Origin: Pseudomonas psychrophila
GTDB taxonomy: Bacteria > Pseudomonadota > Gammaproteobacteria > Pseudomonadales > Pseudomonadaceae
Direction of reading: 5' to 3'
Length of the DNA stretch: 64,000 nucleotides
NCBI RefSeq assembly: GCF_001043005.1
Contig: NZ_JYKZ01000007.1
Location: forward strand, 1-64,000
Below the pieces are notes generated by a model. The model made no database searches. It saw only the letters and a program-made list of their open reading frames with translations, and was not told the origin of the DNA. Made by a program: the position numbers and the translations under genes. This document shows, piece by piece, positions 1 to 10,052 of the stretch; within the stretch, counting starts at the first letter, position 1, and the number at the start of each line of letters is the position of its first letter.

Positions 1-116
1 CGGCCTTCTGTGATGGGCATTCGCGTCGTCTGGACATTCGTGTGGCTCCAGCAAAAGCAAAATGCATCGCAGACGTCACAGAACCCTACGAAAAACGGTT
101 TAGCGCCAACATACAA

Positions 117-258
117 GCCGCTGACGAGTGGAACGAGGCTGCGATCGGCTGCAGAGCAGTCGTAAAACCATGGTTCGCGATTCTTCAGGTAGCACGCGAT
201 TGCCGGGTTTTGCGAGGAGTGCCTCCTCGATCGCAGCCTCGCACGGCTCGTCAGCGGC
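117..258. repeat. Inverted REP pair (REPIN-like)
   Basis: Two copies of a roughly 31-base element face each other at 117-147 and 228-258. Both arms read GCCGCTGACGAG, then a variable six bases, then GAGGCTGCGATCG when brought to the same strand. This is a recurrent extragenic palindrome type seen in fluorescens-group Pseudomonas. No convincing gene covers positions 1-285; an open frame at 42-395 runs through the repeat and across the pirin gene and is not credible. Confidence 0.7.
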
Positions 259-285
259 TACAGGTTTGGTGGCGTAGCAGGTGGA

Positions 286-981
286 TCAGGCCACATCCAC
301 CAGCACGACTTCGCTGTCTTCAATGGCTGTCACGCGCAGTAACGACTCGTCGACGACCGCTATGCCGTCCCGTGCGTTGGCCCGCAGGCCATTGACCTCG
401 ATCAGTCCTGTGGCGGGTACGAGATAGGCCCGGCGGCCACTGTCTAGGCGGTATTCGGCAGTTTCTCCGGCCTTAAGGTTTGCAGCGACCAGTCGTGCGT
501 CGGCGCGAATGCCCAGGCTTTCGTTATCTCCCTCTTTGCCGCTGGCCAGCGTCACAAAGCCCTCGCGCTGCCCTTGTGGGAAAGGCTTGGCGCCCCAGGC
601 GGGTGCCTCACCTTCTTTGTTGGGGATGATCCAGATCTGAAAGATCTTGGTCGGTGTCGACTCCAAATTGTATTCGCTGTGCGCAATCCCGGTGCCCGCA
701 CTCATTACCTGTACATCGCCTGCTTCAGTTCGGCCCTTGTTGCCCAGATTATCCTCGTGGCTGATTGCGCCTTCACGGACATAGGTGATGATTTCCATGT
801 CGCGGTGCGGGTGCTTCGGAAATCCGGTGCCCGGGGCGATGACATCGTCATTCCACACCCGCAGGTTGCCCCAGTTCATGCGGGACGGATCGTAGTACTC
901 GGCGAACGAAAAGTGATGATGGGCATCCAACCAGCCGTGGTTTGCGCCGCCCAGGGTAGTGAAGGGTCTGAGTTCAAGCAT
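286..981 (-). CDS. Pirin family protein (YhhW-type)
   Basis: A 231-residue bicupin. The N-terminal cupin carries the pirin metal-binding pattern: HPHRDME around residue 58, and AGTGIAHSEYN around residue 95, which supplies the third histidine and the glutamate. E. coli YhhW and related pirins bind one metal and can oxidise quercetin in vitro; their role in the cell is uncertain. The start is the ATG at 981 and the length matches YhhW (231). It is a single-gene unit, divergent from the helicase gene, with a 266-base gap that holds both promoters. The family call is firm; a physiological role cannot be read from the sequence. Confidence 0.9.
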   Translation of the reverse strand: MLELRPFTTLGGANHGWLDAHHHFSFAEYYDPSRMNWGNLRVWNDDVIAPGTGFPKHPHRDMEIITYVREGAISHEDNLGNKGRTEAGDVQVMSAGTGIAHSEYNLESTPTKIFQIWIIPNKEGEAPAWGAKPFPQGQREGFVTLASGKEGDNESLGIRADARLVAANLKAGETAEYRLDSGRRAYLVPATGLIEVNGLRANARDGIAVVDESLLRVTAIEDSEVVLVDVA

Positions 982-1247
982 GATAGGTCTCCTGTTCAGG
1001 TTGCCCGTGGATGTGAACGGCTACCCGATTGATGATGGGATGATTCTCTGTCAGGAACATATCGATAAAAAGCTTAAAAAGTGCGTGAATCTGATCTAAT
1101 AATTAGATGTTTGATGTTGCCGCCGAATAGTCTTTACCTTCACTGCATGGCCTAAACGGCTGATGCTCAAGCAATTAGCTAGATCTCTGTGCGTAATGGC
1201 GCGACCATAGCCCATCCACCCGGACAGCCTCACACTCTGGAGTCAGC

Positions 1248-3710
1248 GTGCCGCAACACAATCCCGAACTGCCTGATGAACTCGCGCCCCTTACCCAATT
1301 GCCATTGTTCAAGCGCCTGGCGGCGCGATTATTTGGCAGTGGTTTGAGTCGTTTGCGTGCACAACATGCCGCGTCATGGCTACAAGGCCAGGCAGACGGC
1401 TTTCGCAGCGGGCACAGTGCCGGGGTCGATTACGGCTTTTCAGAGGGCCATGCCGAAGGGCTTGAAGAGGGGCGTCAGGTGCTGTTTATCAGCGACACGC
1501 GCCCGCGAGAGCTGCGGGCGCCCGGGATCGATGACCACCTGTTCGATGACTGGCGACTGCCGCTGGGGCCTGAGCTGAAAAAGCAGATCAAGGCGGACGT
1601 GGCCGCGATCCTGCCCGGGCACGCTCAGCCCAGTGCCGCACAGTGGAAGATGATCTTCAGCGATACGCCGTCTACCTCAGTGGTTGCGGGGGCCGGGGCA
1701 GGGAAGTCGACGTCACTGGTGTTGCGGATTCTACTGTTGACCCACTACCTGGGTTTTGAACTCGATTCGATGACCGTGGTGACCTTTACCCGGGAGTCGC
1801 GCAAGGACTTCATCAAGAAGCTGCAGGAGATTTTTGCTTTGTGGGGCCGCACCCTGTCCCTCAAGGAAGCCCGGGATGTGGTGCGCACATTCCACTCGCG
1901 GATTTTGCCCATGGTGCGCAGTTTGCCCGGCTACTCCCAGTTGCAAGCGTTCGAGACTCTGAACACCCGTAGCCTGCTCAACGACGACGATACCGACAGC
2001 AATCCGTTTGACCTGCGTATCAACGATGCTCAGCGTCAGCAGCTCAATGCCTGCTTCCACGGGCTGTACAGCCGCGATGAGCGCTTCCGTCAGACCTTGG
2101 CACCTCTGCGCATGCACGCCTTGCAACTCAAGGAACTGGAGCGCGACCATCCCGATGTGCAAAAGCGCATGGCCGTGACCGAACTGGCCGCCAAGCGCGA
2201 TGAAGAACTCTGCGACACCCTGGAGGACCTGTGGTTTGCCGCCGGGGCGTGGCCGATCAAAGGCATCGAACCCAATCGCGAAACCGTCGAGATCAATGGC
2301 TCGCAGTTCCATTGCCACGGTTACATTGCCGAGCTGGATGCCTGGGTCGTGCTGGGGTTCGATCCGCGGGAAAACCCTCAGATTTGCCGTCCCGGTGCCC
2401 GGCTCAGTGTGCGTGCCGAGTGGGCAGTAAAGCGCACACTGTTTCGAGCTTTCTGCGGTAAGCCATTGATCTGGTTGGATAGCTATGAGTCTGCCAAACG
2501 CGTCATCAGCTCGATGGCGGGTGATGCCAGTGCAGGCCCGGGTTTTGATTACAAGCTCAAGGGTGAGTTGGGTTCAGCGCCGTTGCTCGACAGTTTTGTG
2601 GCGGCGGCCAGCTTTATCGAGAACCTGGGGCTCGACGTTGCGGCAGCCGTGGCCGACATGCGCTTTGCCAAGGACGATCCGGACCGTTTCTTTTTTGAGG
2701 CCTTGAGCCTCTACTGGCGGGCGCTGGAGGATCATTTGCTGGCCCAGACTCCCCCGGTCATGACCTATAACCGCATGTTCTCCCTGTTTGGCGAGAACAC
2801 CCCGCAGAACTTCAAGCTGTTAAGCCATGAGCAACTGCGCCCACTGTCGCACTTGATGATTGATGAGTTTCAGGACGTCTCGCCGCAGATAGTGTCCTGG
2901 TTGCGTGCCAGCCTGCGCGAAATCCGTAGCCGAGGCCCTGCGATGCATGTGGGGCGTGGAGCCCAGCGCTCCTCGCTGCTGTGTGTCGGGGATGACTGGC
3001 AATCGATCTACGGCTGGCGGGGCAGTTCGCCCAAGTACTTCATGGAGTTCAACAAGGAATTTCCGTCCCCCGCGACCACGCGGGTGATGCTCAGCGACAA
3101 CTTCCGCAGCCATCAGTACATCATCGATGCGGCCGAACATATCGTGCGCGCCGCGCCGTCCATCACCGGTAAAAAGGCCAAGGCCAGCGGAGAGCCCAAG
3201 ACACCCGTCCCGGTCAATGTCCTGCATCGGGACGATCAGGGTTTGGCTGCGCGCTTGATCGAGCATTACAACGCAGGCGACAGCATCTTGATGTTGTATC
3301 GAAAAAGCAGCGATAAGCTATTGATAGAAAAGGATATACAGTTAGTAGTTAATGTTGATTCTAGGTTGGCGCCTGAAGATCGCCGGCTCAAGCAACTGAC
3401 CTATCACAGCTCCAAGGGTTTGCAGGCGGATGCAGTGTTCTTGCTGGGTGACTGCCAGCACCTGACGTCTTCACCCTACAAGAATCAGGTGTATCGCATG
3501 GCCGGCCTGGGCAAGGACGCCGACCCTGAGCCGTACGATAACGCGCAGAAAGACGAAATTCTGCGTCTGGCCTATGTGGGCATCACCCGGGCAGTGACGC
3601 ACTGCTACTGGTATCTGGAAAATCAGGATGCCCACGGGCCAAACGTTCCCAAGGCTTCTGATCGCGTGCCCCAGGGCAAGCCGTTCTTTGAGGATCTGCG
3701 TGTCACGTGA
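1248..3710 (+). CDS. UvrD/HelD-like superfamily 1 DNA helicase
   Basis: An 820-residue SF1A helicase with all the main motifs: Walker A (GAGAGKST, near residue 147), motif II (DEFQDVSP, near 538), motif III (GDDWQSIYGWRG, near 581), motif V (TYHSSKGLQAD, near 720) and motif VI (VGITRA, near 782). The layout resembles DNA helicase IV (HelD) more than UvrD or Rep, and no nuclease domain follows. About 130 N-terminal residues precede the ATPase and include a glycine/histidine-rich segment (GHSAGVDYGFSEGHAEG). The start is a GTG with GGAG seven bases upstream. The gene stands alone. An AT-rich patch around 3285-3365 lies just before motif V, in otherwise GC-rich coding. It probably acts in recombination or repair, but a specialised role such as defence cannot be excluded. 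Confidence 0.85.
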   Translation: MPQHNPELPDELAPLTQLPLFKRLAARLFGSGLSRLRAQHAASWLQGQADGFRSGHSAGVDYGFSEGHAEGLEEGRQVLFISDTRPRELRAPGIDDHLFDDWRLPLGPELKKQIKADVAAILPGHAQPSAAQWKMIFSDTPSTSVVAGAGAGKSTSLVLRILLLTHYLGFELDSMTVVTFTRESRKDFIKKLQEIFALWGRTLSLKEARDVVRTFHSRILPMVRSLPGYSQLQAFETLNTRSLLNDDDTDSNPFDLRINDAQRQQLNACFHGLYSRDERFRQTLAPLRMHALQLKELERDHPDVQKRMAVTELAAKRDEELCDTLEDLWFAAGAWPIKGIEPNRETVEINGSQFHCHGYIAELDAWVVLGFDPRENPQICRPGARLSVRAEWAVKRTLFRAFCGKPLIWLDSYESAKRVISSMAGDASAGPGFDYKLKGELGSAPLLDSFVAAASFIENLGLDVAAAVADMRFAKDDPDRFFFEALSLYWRALEDHLLAQTPPVMTYNRMFSLFGENTPQNFKLLSHEQLRPLSHLMIDEFQDVSPQIVSWLRASLREIRSRGPAMHVGRGAQRSSLLCVGDDWQSIYGWRGSSPKYFMEFNKEFPSPATTRVMLSDNFRSHQYIIDAAEHIVRAAPSITGKKAKASGEPKTPVPVNVLHRDDQGLAARLIEHYNAGDSILMLYRKSSDKLLIEKDIQLVVNVDSRLAPEDRRLKQLTYHSSKGLQADAVFLLGDCQHLTSSPYKNQVYRMAGLGKDADPEPYDNAQKDEILRLAYVGITRAVTHCYWYLENQDAHGPNVPKASDRVPQGKPFFEDLRVT

Positions 3711-3783
3711 GTCGCAACAGGCGCCTGATGCGTCAGGCGTGAATAACAACAATGTTTGGCTTTGCCAGTAGAAGGAACTTCTT

Positions 3784-5616
3784 TTGATCACTACCTTGTT
3801 TGCCAAAACCAACAGCGCCCGTGTCATCGGTTTATCGGCTCTGGCCCTCTTGATCGGGGGTTGCAACAGTGGGCACCAAGCGCTTGATAAAACCCCCGAG
3901 TTGCCGCCCGCACCCGAGATATCCTCGGGCTTTCGTGCGGACATGGCCCCCGTGCATGCGCAGCGGCACATGGCCGCCGCAGCCAACCCATTAGCGACCG
4001 CTGCAGGGCAGCAGATGCTGCGCCAAGGGGGATCTGCAATCGATGCCGCGATCGCCATGCAAGCCGTGCTCGCACTGGTAGAACCTCAGGCAAGCGGTAT
4101 CGGTGGCGGTGCTTTCATTGTGTACTGGGACGGTAAGCGGGTTCAGGCCTTCGATGGTCGTGAAACAGCCCCGTCCGGTGCTAACAGCCGTATGTTCCTG
4201 GGTAAAGATGGCCAGCCGATCCCTTTTACGGATGCTCAAATAGGCGGGCGTTCAGTGGGCGTCCCTGGTGTGCTCAGAGCGCTGGAAATGGCCCATCAGC
4301 AACATGGCAAACTGCCTTGGCGTGACCTGTTCCAGCCTGCCATTGAACTGGCGCGTGAAGGGTTTCCAGTCTCCAGGCGTTTGCACACGCAGATCGCTGC
4401 TGACAAATTCATTGCTACTTCGCCGCAAATGGCCAAGTACTTTTTGACCGAACAGGGGCAGCCTCTGCCGGTTGGGACTCTGCTTAAGAATCCTGAATTG
4501 GCACAGACCCTGGATGCCATCGCTACACAAGGTGCAGACGCTTTCTACCAGGGTGCAGTCGCACAGGCGATGGTTGATCAGGTCAGGTCCCACGCCAATC
4601 CCGGCACTCTGTCCCTGGCCGATATCAGCCGTTACCGGGCCAAGGAGCGTGAGCCCGTGTGTGGTGACTACAAACAATGGCAAGTGTGCGGCATGCCACC
4701 GCCATCTTCGGGTGGTGTAGCGGTGCTGCAGACCCTGGGGATTCTCGACGCCCTGCAGAGCAAATCACCAGCGCTGGACCTGGCAGCCCTGGCACCTGTG
4801 CCAAGCACCACGGGAGCACGCCTGGAACCCTCGGTTAAAGCGGTTCACCTGATCTCGGAGGCAGAGCGCCTGGCTTACGCTGACCGGGCGTTGTATCTGG
4901 CAGATAGCGACTATGTGCCGGTCAATGTGAAAGGGCTGACCGATAAAGCGTATCTGCAGGCCAGGGCATCACTTGTCAGCGAGCAAAGCATGGGGCGTGC
5001 CCAGGCGGGGACTCCAGCGGGGATGAACCTTGCGTTGGCGCCGGATCGCTCACCTCTGCGTATTTCCACCTCGCAAATTGCCGCCGTTGACGATCAGGGC
5101 GGGGCGATATCGATGACCACCTCGGTTGAGGCTGCGTTTGGCTCGCATGTGATGACCAATGGCTTCATCTTGAACAACCAGCTCACCGACTTCTCATTTG
5201 TCCCTGAAGAAAACGGTAAACCGGTGGCCAACCGAATCGAGCCAGGCAAGCGACCTCGTTCCTCAATGGCCCCGACGCTGGTATTTGATCGCAAAAGCGG
5301 CGAACTGGTCGCCACCGTTGGTTCTCCGGGTGGTTCACAGATCATCGAGTACGTGAACAAGGCAGTGATTGGGCTGGTGGACTGGAAACTCGATCCTCAG
5401 CAGGCAATCAGCCTTCCCAATTTCGGCAGTCGCAACGTGGGCACTGAAGTCGAGGCCGGTCTCGTGAGCCCTGCACTGATTCAGCAGTTGAAAGATCGTG
5501 GACACGATGTGTCTGTCATCGACATGACCAGTGGCACCCAGATTATCGCTCGAGATAAAAATGGCTGGGCCGCCGGGGCCGACCCTCGCCGAGAAGGCAC
5601 TGCACTGGGGGATTGA
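3784..5616 (+). CDS. ggt: Gamma-glutamyltransferase, lipoprotein type
   Basis: A 610-residue proenzyme that cleaves gamma-glutamyl bonds of glutathione and transfers the group to amino acids or water. The substrate-binding arginine lies in FDGRETAP near residue 125. The autoprocessing and catalytic threonine is T429 in STSQIAAVD, followed by the small-subunit sequence ILNNQLTDFS. The N terminus is a signal peptide ending in a lipobox (LIGGC), so the enzyme is probably a periplasmic lipoprotein, unlike the soluble E. coli enzyme. The start is a TTG with AAGGAAC upstream. It sits 73 bases after the helicase gene with its own translation signal. A REP element follows. Confidence 0.92.
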   Translation: MITTLFAKTNSARVIGLSALALLIGGCNSGHQALDKTPELPPAPEISSGFRADMAPVHAQRHMAAAANPLATAAGQQMLRQGGSAIDAAIAMQAVLALVEPQASGIGGGAFIVYWDGKRVQAFDGRETAPSGANSRMFLGKDGQPIPFTDAQIGGRSVGVPGVLRALEMAHQQHGKLPWRDLFQPAIELAREGFPVSRRLHTQIAADKFIATSPQMAKYFLTEQGQPLPVGTLLKNPELAQTLDAIATQGADAFYQGAVAQAMVDQVRSHANPGTLSLADISRYRAKEREPVCGDYKQWQVCGMPPPSSGGVAVLQTLGILDALQSKSPALDLAALAPVPSTTGARLEPSVKAVHLISEAERLAYADRALYLADSDYVPVNVKGLTDKAYLQARASLVSEQSMGRAQAGTPAGMNLALAPDRSPLRISTSQIAAVDDQGGAISMTTSVEAAFGSHVMTNGFILNNQLTDFSFVPEENGKPVANRIEPGKRPRSSMAPTLVFDRKSGELVATVGSPGGSQIIEYVNKAVIGLVDWKLDPQQAISLPNFGSRNVGTEVEAGLVSPALIQQLKDRGHDVSVIDMTSGTQIIARDKNGWAAGADPRREGTALGD

Positions 5617-5623
5617 ACCCGCT

Positions 5624-5714
5624 GAGGGAGCGAGCCTGCTCGCGATGCAGGCGCTGCGGTCTGTCAGTCGAACCGCAGGGATGCCATCGCAGGCAAGCCA
5701 GCTCCCGCAGGTAC
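5624..5714. repeat. REP doublet downstream of ggt
   Basis: Two inverted copies of the common Pseudomonas REP: GGGAGCGAGCCTGCTCGCGA at about 5627 and the opposite orientation (CATCGCAGGCAAGCCAGCTC) at about 5685. Between them lies a small hairpin, CTGCGGT/ACCGCAG, at 5653-5678. It occupies the gap between the convergent ggt and DUF1652-like genes and may stabilise or terminate their transcripts. Confidence 0.8.
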
Positions 5715-5750
5715 TTTTGGGCTCATTGATGAATCCGCTGCAGGCGCAGA

Positions 5751-6029
5751 TCAGGCCTGCGCTTGCCAGGCCTGGGGCGGTACGAAGCTCTCGAGTTCGT
5801 CCTCCACGACCTGAATGATGCGCCCCAACTGGCCCAGGCTCATGACCGTGGCGCAGGGTATGCCGGCAATGGCGATTACGGTTTCGCCACTGGCGCGGTC
5901 AAACAGTCGGGCGATCATGCTGCTCGGCGCGTCCATGGTCGCCTCGAAGCCCATCGGGTGAAAATGCCAGCGCATAAGTTGGCAGGCGTTCGGGAAGGTG
6001 ACTTTATTGATGTTTCCCTGCGAGTACAT
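5751..6029 (-). CDS. DUF1652-like small protein
   Basis: A 92-residue soluble protein resembling DUF1652, a family found mostly in Pseudomonas and without an assigned function. The recognisable core is the stretch around residues 40-75 (ARLFDRASGETVIAIAGI, then SLGQLGRIIQVVEDEL), a beta-hairpin followed by a helix. No signal peptide or membrane segment is seen. The gene is convergent with ggt and divergent from the AraC regulator that follows. The family assignment is from memory of the pattern and is moderate. Confidence 0.65.
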   Translation of the reverse strand: MYSQGNINKVTFPNACQLMRWHFHPMGFEATMDAPSSMIARLFDRASGETVIAIAGIPCATVMSLGQLGRIIQVVEDELESFVPPQAWQAQA

Positions 6030-6211
6030 AGAGCAATTCCTTTAGCTCAAGTGGCGTGCGCGGCACGGTTCTGGCCGCGTGTGTTTGCAAGTATTTCGTG
6101 TTCAAAGCTATCACCCAAGCATGATAGCGATAAGCCTTTTTTTGCCCGCTAGCCAGTTGATTGACCAGGTTTTGATGTGAATCATGCACTTAGGCTATTT
6201 ATCTCCTGTGC

Positions 6212-7090
6212 ATGCCCATTGAAGCCAGCGCGCAAACTCGGCACTCTCTGTTTTTTGCCTTCGAGCATTTTATGTCAGCCTCAGACGACGGCCCCGAGCA
6301 CACCCGCGCCACTGGCGAAGCCGTGATGCGCTATCACCTGTGCTGGAAGCACCGGGACCTTGATGGGGTAATGGCGCTTTACCATCCCGATGTGACCTAC
6401 AACGACTTTTTCCAGAATCGGGTCATGACCCTCGATGAGCTGCGCGAGTATGTGCAATCGTCCATGCCCAGGGAGCCGGATGAAGCGCTCGAGCACAGCG
6501 ATCGCATCCGCCTGGATGGCAATACCGCCTTTATCCAGTACCGCATGACTCTGCGCGGCAGTCAGGGCCTGGTGTCTTTCCGGGCCAGCGAAGCCATTAC
6601 CGTGCGTGATGGTCTGATCTGGCGGGTCAATGAGTACGCCTCTCTGGTTCACGAAACGCCAGCCAACTCTGCACGTCAGGGCTCATTGCGGCCTGCGGTC
6701 AGCCGTCTTGGGCTTTCGGCCCGGCAGTTGAGTTTTATGGCCCAGGACCTGCAAACCTACTTTGAACGCCAACAACCCTGGCTCGATCCCGATCTGGATT
6801 TGCAGCAAGTGGCCCAAGCCTGCGGCTATACCCGCAATCAGATGTCGTATTTGCTCAATCAGGTGCTGGGGCTCAGTTTTTATCGCTACGTGAATCAGGC
6901 GCGGCTGCGCCATGTATTGGCCGCGATGGATGTGGCCGCAACACCTGTCAAAGTCGATGAGCTGGCTTTTTCGGCTGGGTTTAACTCGATATCTGCGTTT
7001 TACAGCTGTTTTCGCCAGCACACGGGGCAATCGCCCAAGGCCTACGCCAAACAAATTTCTTTGCGGGTACGCACGCAAGACGCGCCTTAG
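6212..7090 (+). CDS. AraC-family regulator with N-terminal NTF2-like domain
   Basis: A 292-residue regulator. Residues about 30-150 form a SnoaL/NTF2-like ligand-binding fold (RYHLCWKHRDLDGVMALYHPDV, closing with ITVRDGLIWRVNEY). Residues about 185-285 form the two-helix-turn-helix AraC domain, with the second signature FSAGFNSISAFYSCFRQHTGQSPKAYAK. The usual AraC sensor is a cupin, so this pairing is less common. The start may instead be the ATG at 6272; neither has a clear ribosome binding site. It lies 47 bases upstream of the oxidase-cupin-binding protein genes on the same strand and is the obvious candidate to regulate them. Confidence 0.85.
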   Translation: MPIEASAQTRHSLFFAFEHFMSASDDGPEHTRATGEAVMRYHLCWKHRDLDGVMALYHPDVTYNDFFQNRVMTLDELREYVQSSMPREPDEALEHSDRIRLDGNTAFIQYRMTLRGSQGLVSFRASEAITVRDGLIWRVNEYASLVHETPANSARQGSLRPAVSRLGLSARQLSFMAQDLQTYFERQQPWLDPDLDLQQVAQACGYTRNQMSYLLNQVLGLSFYRYVNQARLRHVLAAMDVAATPVKVDELAFSAGFNSISAFYSCFRQHTGQSPKAYAKQISLRVRTQDAP

Positions 7091-7137
7091 GCCAACGACT
7101 AGGATCGAGCCATTCTTGGATCGGTGTGGAGTCGGTA

Positions 7138-8544
7138 ATGCCAGCATGGCGCTCAATCAGTTTATGGATGGACCAGCTTGGGGAGGAACTCGCACCTCGG
7201 CCGTCCCTGGAGCACGACCTGGATGTCGATGTCGTCATCATCGGTGCCGGTTATACCGGGCTCTGGACGGCGTATTACCTCAAACGCCATGCGCCTGAAC
7301 TGAGTATCGCCATCGTTGAAGCCCAAACAGCGGGCTTCGGCGCTTCCGGGCGCAACGGAGGATGGTTGATGGGCAACCTGCTGGGTGAGGATCGGTTGCT
7401 CGCAGGCCTGTCTATCGAACACCGGCGTGAATCCTTCGACTTACTGCACGGTATTCCCGACGAAGTTAAGAACGTCATTGATCGTGAAGGCATCGACTGC
7501 GATTACCGAAAAGGTGGCGGGTTATATTGCGCGGCACGCTATCCGGAGCAGGAAACCAGCCTGCGCCGGTATCTGGCCAGCCTTTACGCCGAAGGCTTGA
7601 ACGAGTCCGACTACCGCTGGTTGAGCCCCGCCGAGCTGGCACAGCAGATCCGCATCGCCAAACCCTATGGCGGGATTTTCACGCCCCATATTGCAACCAT
7701 TCACCCTGCCAAGCTGGTACGCGGTCTCGCCCGTGCCGTTGAGCGTATGGGGGTGAAGATTTTTGAACAAAGCCCGGTAACCGAGTGGCGCGCAGGGGTT
7801 GCCCGCACCCACAAGGCGCAGGTGCGCAGCCGTTGGGTGGTGCCTGCCGTGGAAGGCTATGCCAACACTCTGGCGCCTCTTGGGCGCTATCAATTACCGG
7901 TACAGAGCCTGCTGGTGGCCACCGAACCTTTGCCGCAAACCACGTGGGACGACATTGGCCTGTCCCAGGGCCAGGCCTTCAGTGAAAGCAGCCGTCAGGT
8001 CACCTATGGCCAGCGCACTGCAGACAACCGCCTGGTGTTTGGGGCCCGGGGTGGTTATCAGTTTGGCGGACGCTTGCGCGAGAACTTTGATCTGAGCAAA
8101 GACGAAGTCGAACTGCGCCGCTACCTGTTTGGGGAGCTGTTCCCGCAGCTCAAAAACGTAGAGATCAGTCACGCCTGGGGCGGCAACCTAGGAATGTCGC
8201 GACGGTTTCAGCCGCACATGCTCTGTGATCGCCAGCAGGGAATTGCGTTGGCCGGTGGTTACGGCGGAGAGGGCGTAGGTGCCAGCCATTTGGGCGGGCG
8301 CACCCTGGCTGACCTGATTTTGCAGCGCGACACCCTTGAAGTCAGGCAGCCGTGGGTGTTGACCGAAGGCGGGCTTGGCGCACTCAAGGCCTGGGAGCCC
8401 GAGCCGTGCCGCTGGCTCGGTTACAACGCGATCATTCGCAGCTTTGTGTACGAAGACAAAACCTTGGCCAATCCTGACAGCCCGCCCTGGCGTCGGCAGT
8501 TTGCCAGCCGCATGGCCGGATTTATGGAAAGTTTCATGCATTAA
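7138..8544 (+). CDS. FAD-dependent amine/amino-acid oxidase (DAO family, PuuB/OrdL-like)
   Basis: A 468-residue flavoprotein of the glycine oxidase/DAO superfamily. The dinucleotide-binding motif VIIGAGYTGLWTAYYL is at about residues 30-45 and FGASGRNGG follows, a pattern typical of gamma-glutamylputrescine oxidase-like enzymes. The C terminus has GGYGGEGVGASHLGGRTLAD, which closes the FAD site. The ATG at 7138 is preferred over the GTG at 7126 because GGAG at 7128-7131 sits at the right distance. The downstream cupin and PotF-like binding protein suggest the substrate is a polyamine or a gamma-glutamyl polyamine. The substrate is inferred from neighbours, not from catalytic residues. Confidence 0.85.
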   Translation: MPAWRSISLWMDQLGEELAPRPSLEHDLDVDVVIIGAGYTGLWTAYYLKRHAPELSIAIVEAQTAGFGASGRNGGWLMGNLLGEDRLLAGLSIEHRRESFDLLHGIPDEVKNVIDREGIDCDYRKGGGLYCAARYPEQETSLRRYLASLYAEGLNESDYRWLSPAELAQQIRIAKPYGGIFTPHIATIHPAKLVRGLARAVERMGVKIFEQSPVTEWRAGVARTHKAQVRSRWVVPAVEGYANTLAPLGRYQLPVQSLLVATEPLPQTTWDDIGLSQGQAFSESSRQVTYGQRTADNRLVFGARGGYQFGGRLRENFDLSKDEVELRRYLFGELFPQLKNVEISHAWGGNLGMSRRFQPHMLCDRQQGIALAGGYGGEGVGASHLGGRTLADLILQRDTLEVRQPWVLTEGGLGALKAWEPEPCRWLGYNAIIRSFVYEDKTLANPDSPPWRRQFASRMAGFMESFMH

Positions 8545-8576
8545 CCAACACTGGCACGCTTAACAGGAAGCATCCC

Positions 8577-8918
8577 ATGAGCATCACTCAGTTCAAAAAT
8601 ACCCTCCACGTGGCTTTGCAGGAGTCTTTTCCCGTAGCCGTGCCGCTCGGTACGCCGGTGGCGGTGACGTCAGTCACCTGCGTTGAGCGCAACGACGGCG
8701 TCGAGACCGGCATCTGGGAATGCACCCCGGGTCGCTGGCGTCGCCAGATCGTGGAGCAAGAGTTCTGCCACTTCATCCAGGGCCGCTGCACGTTCACCCC
8801 GGATGACGGTGAAACCCTGACCATAGAAGCAGGCGACGCACTGATGTTGCCTGCCAACAGCACCGGAATCTGGCATATCCAGGAAACCGTGCGCAAGACC
8901 TACGTTTTGATCCTTTGA
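8577..8918 (+). CDS. Cupin domain protein (DUF861/EutQ-like)
   Basis: A 113-residue single-domain cupin. The core reads WECTPGRWRRQIVEQEFCHFIQGRCTFTPDDGE, followed by GDALMLPANSTGIWHIQE, matching the DUF861 cupins found beside amine oxidases and polyamine transporters. The usual metal-binding histidines are sparse, as in many of this subgroup. It starts 32 bases after the oxidase, with AGGAAGC upstream of the ATG, and lies in the same probable operon. A role in handling a reactive aldehyde or imine product is possible but unproven. Confidence 0.8.
   Translation: MSITQFKNTLHVALQESFPVAVPLGTPVAVTSVTCVERNDGVETGIWECTPGRWRRQIVEQEFCHFIQGRCTFTPDDGETLTIEAGDALMLPANSTGIWHIQETVRKTYVLIL

Positions 8919-10052
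<1,134 letters not shown>

Noticed and set aside
42..395. 117-codon frame at the window start
   Set aside because: It crosses the REP pair and runs antisense into the pirin gene; arginine/proline-rich tail is typical of a chance frame.
3722..3739. CGCCTGA/TCAGGCG hairpin after the helicase gene
   Set aside because: Short stem with no T run on the plus strand; not a convincing terminator.
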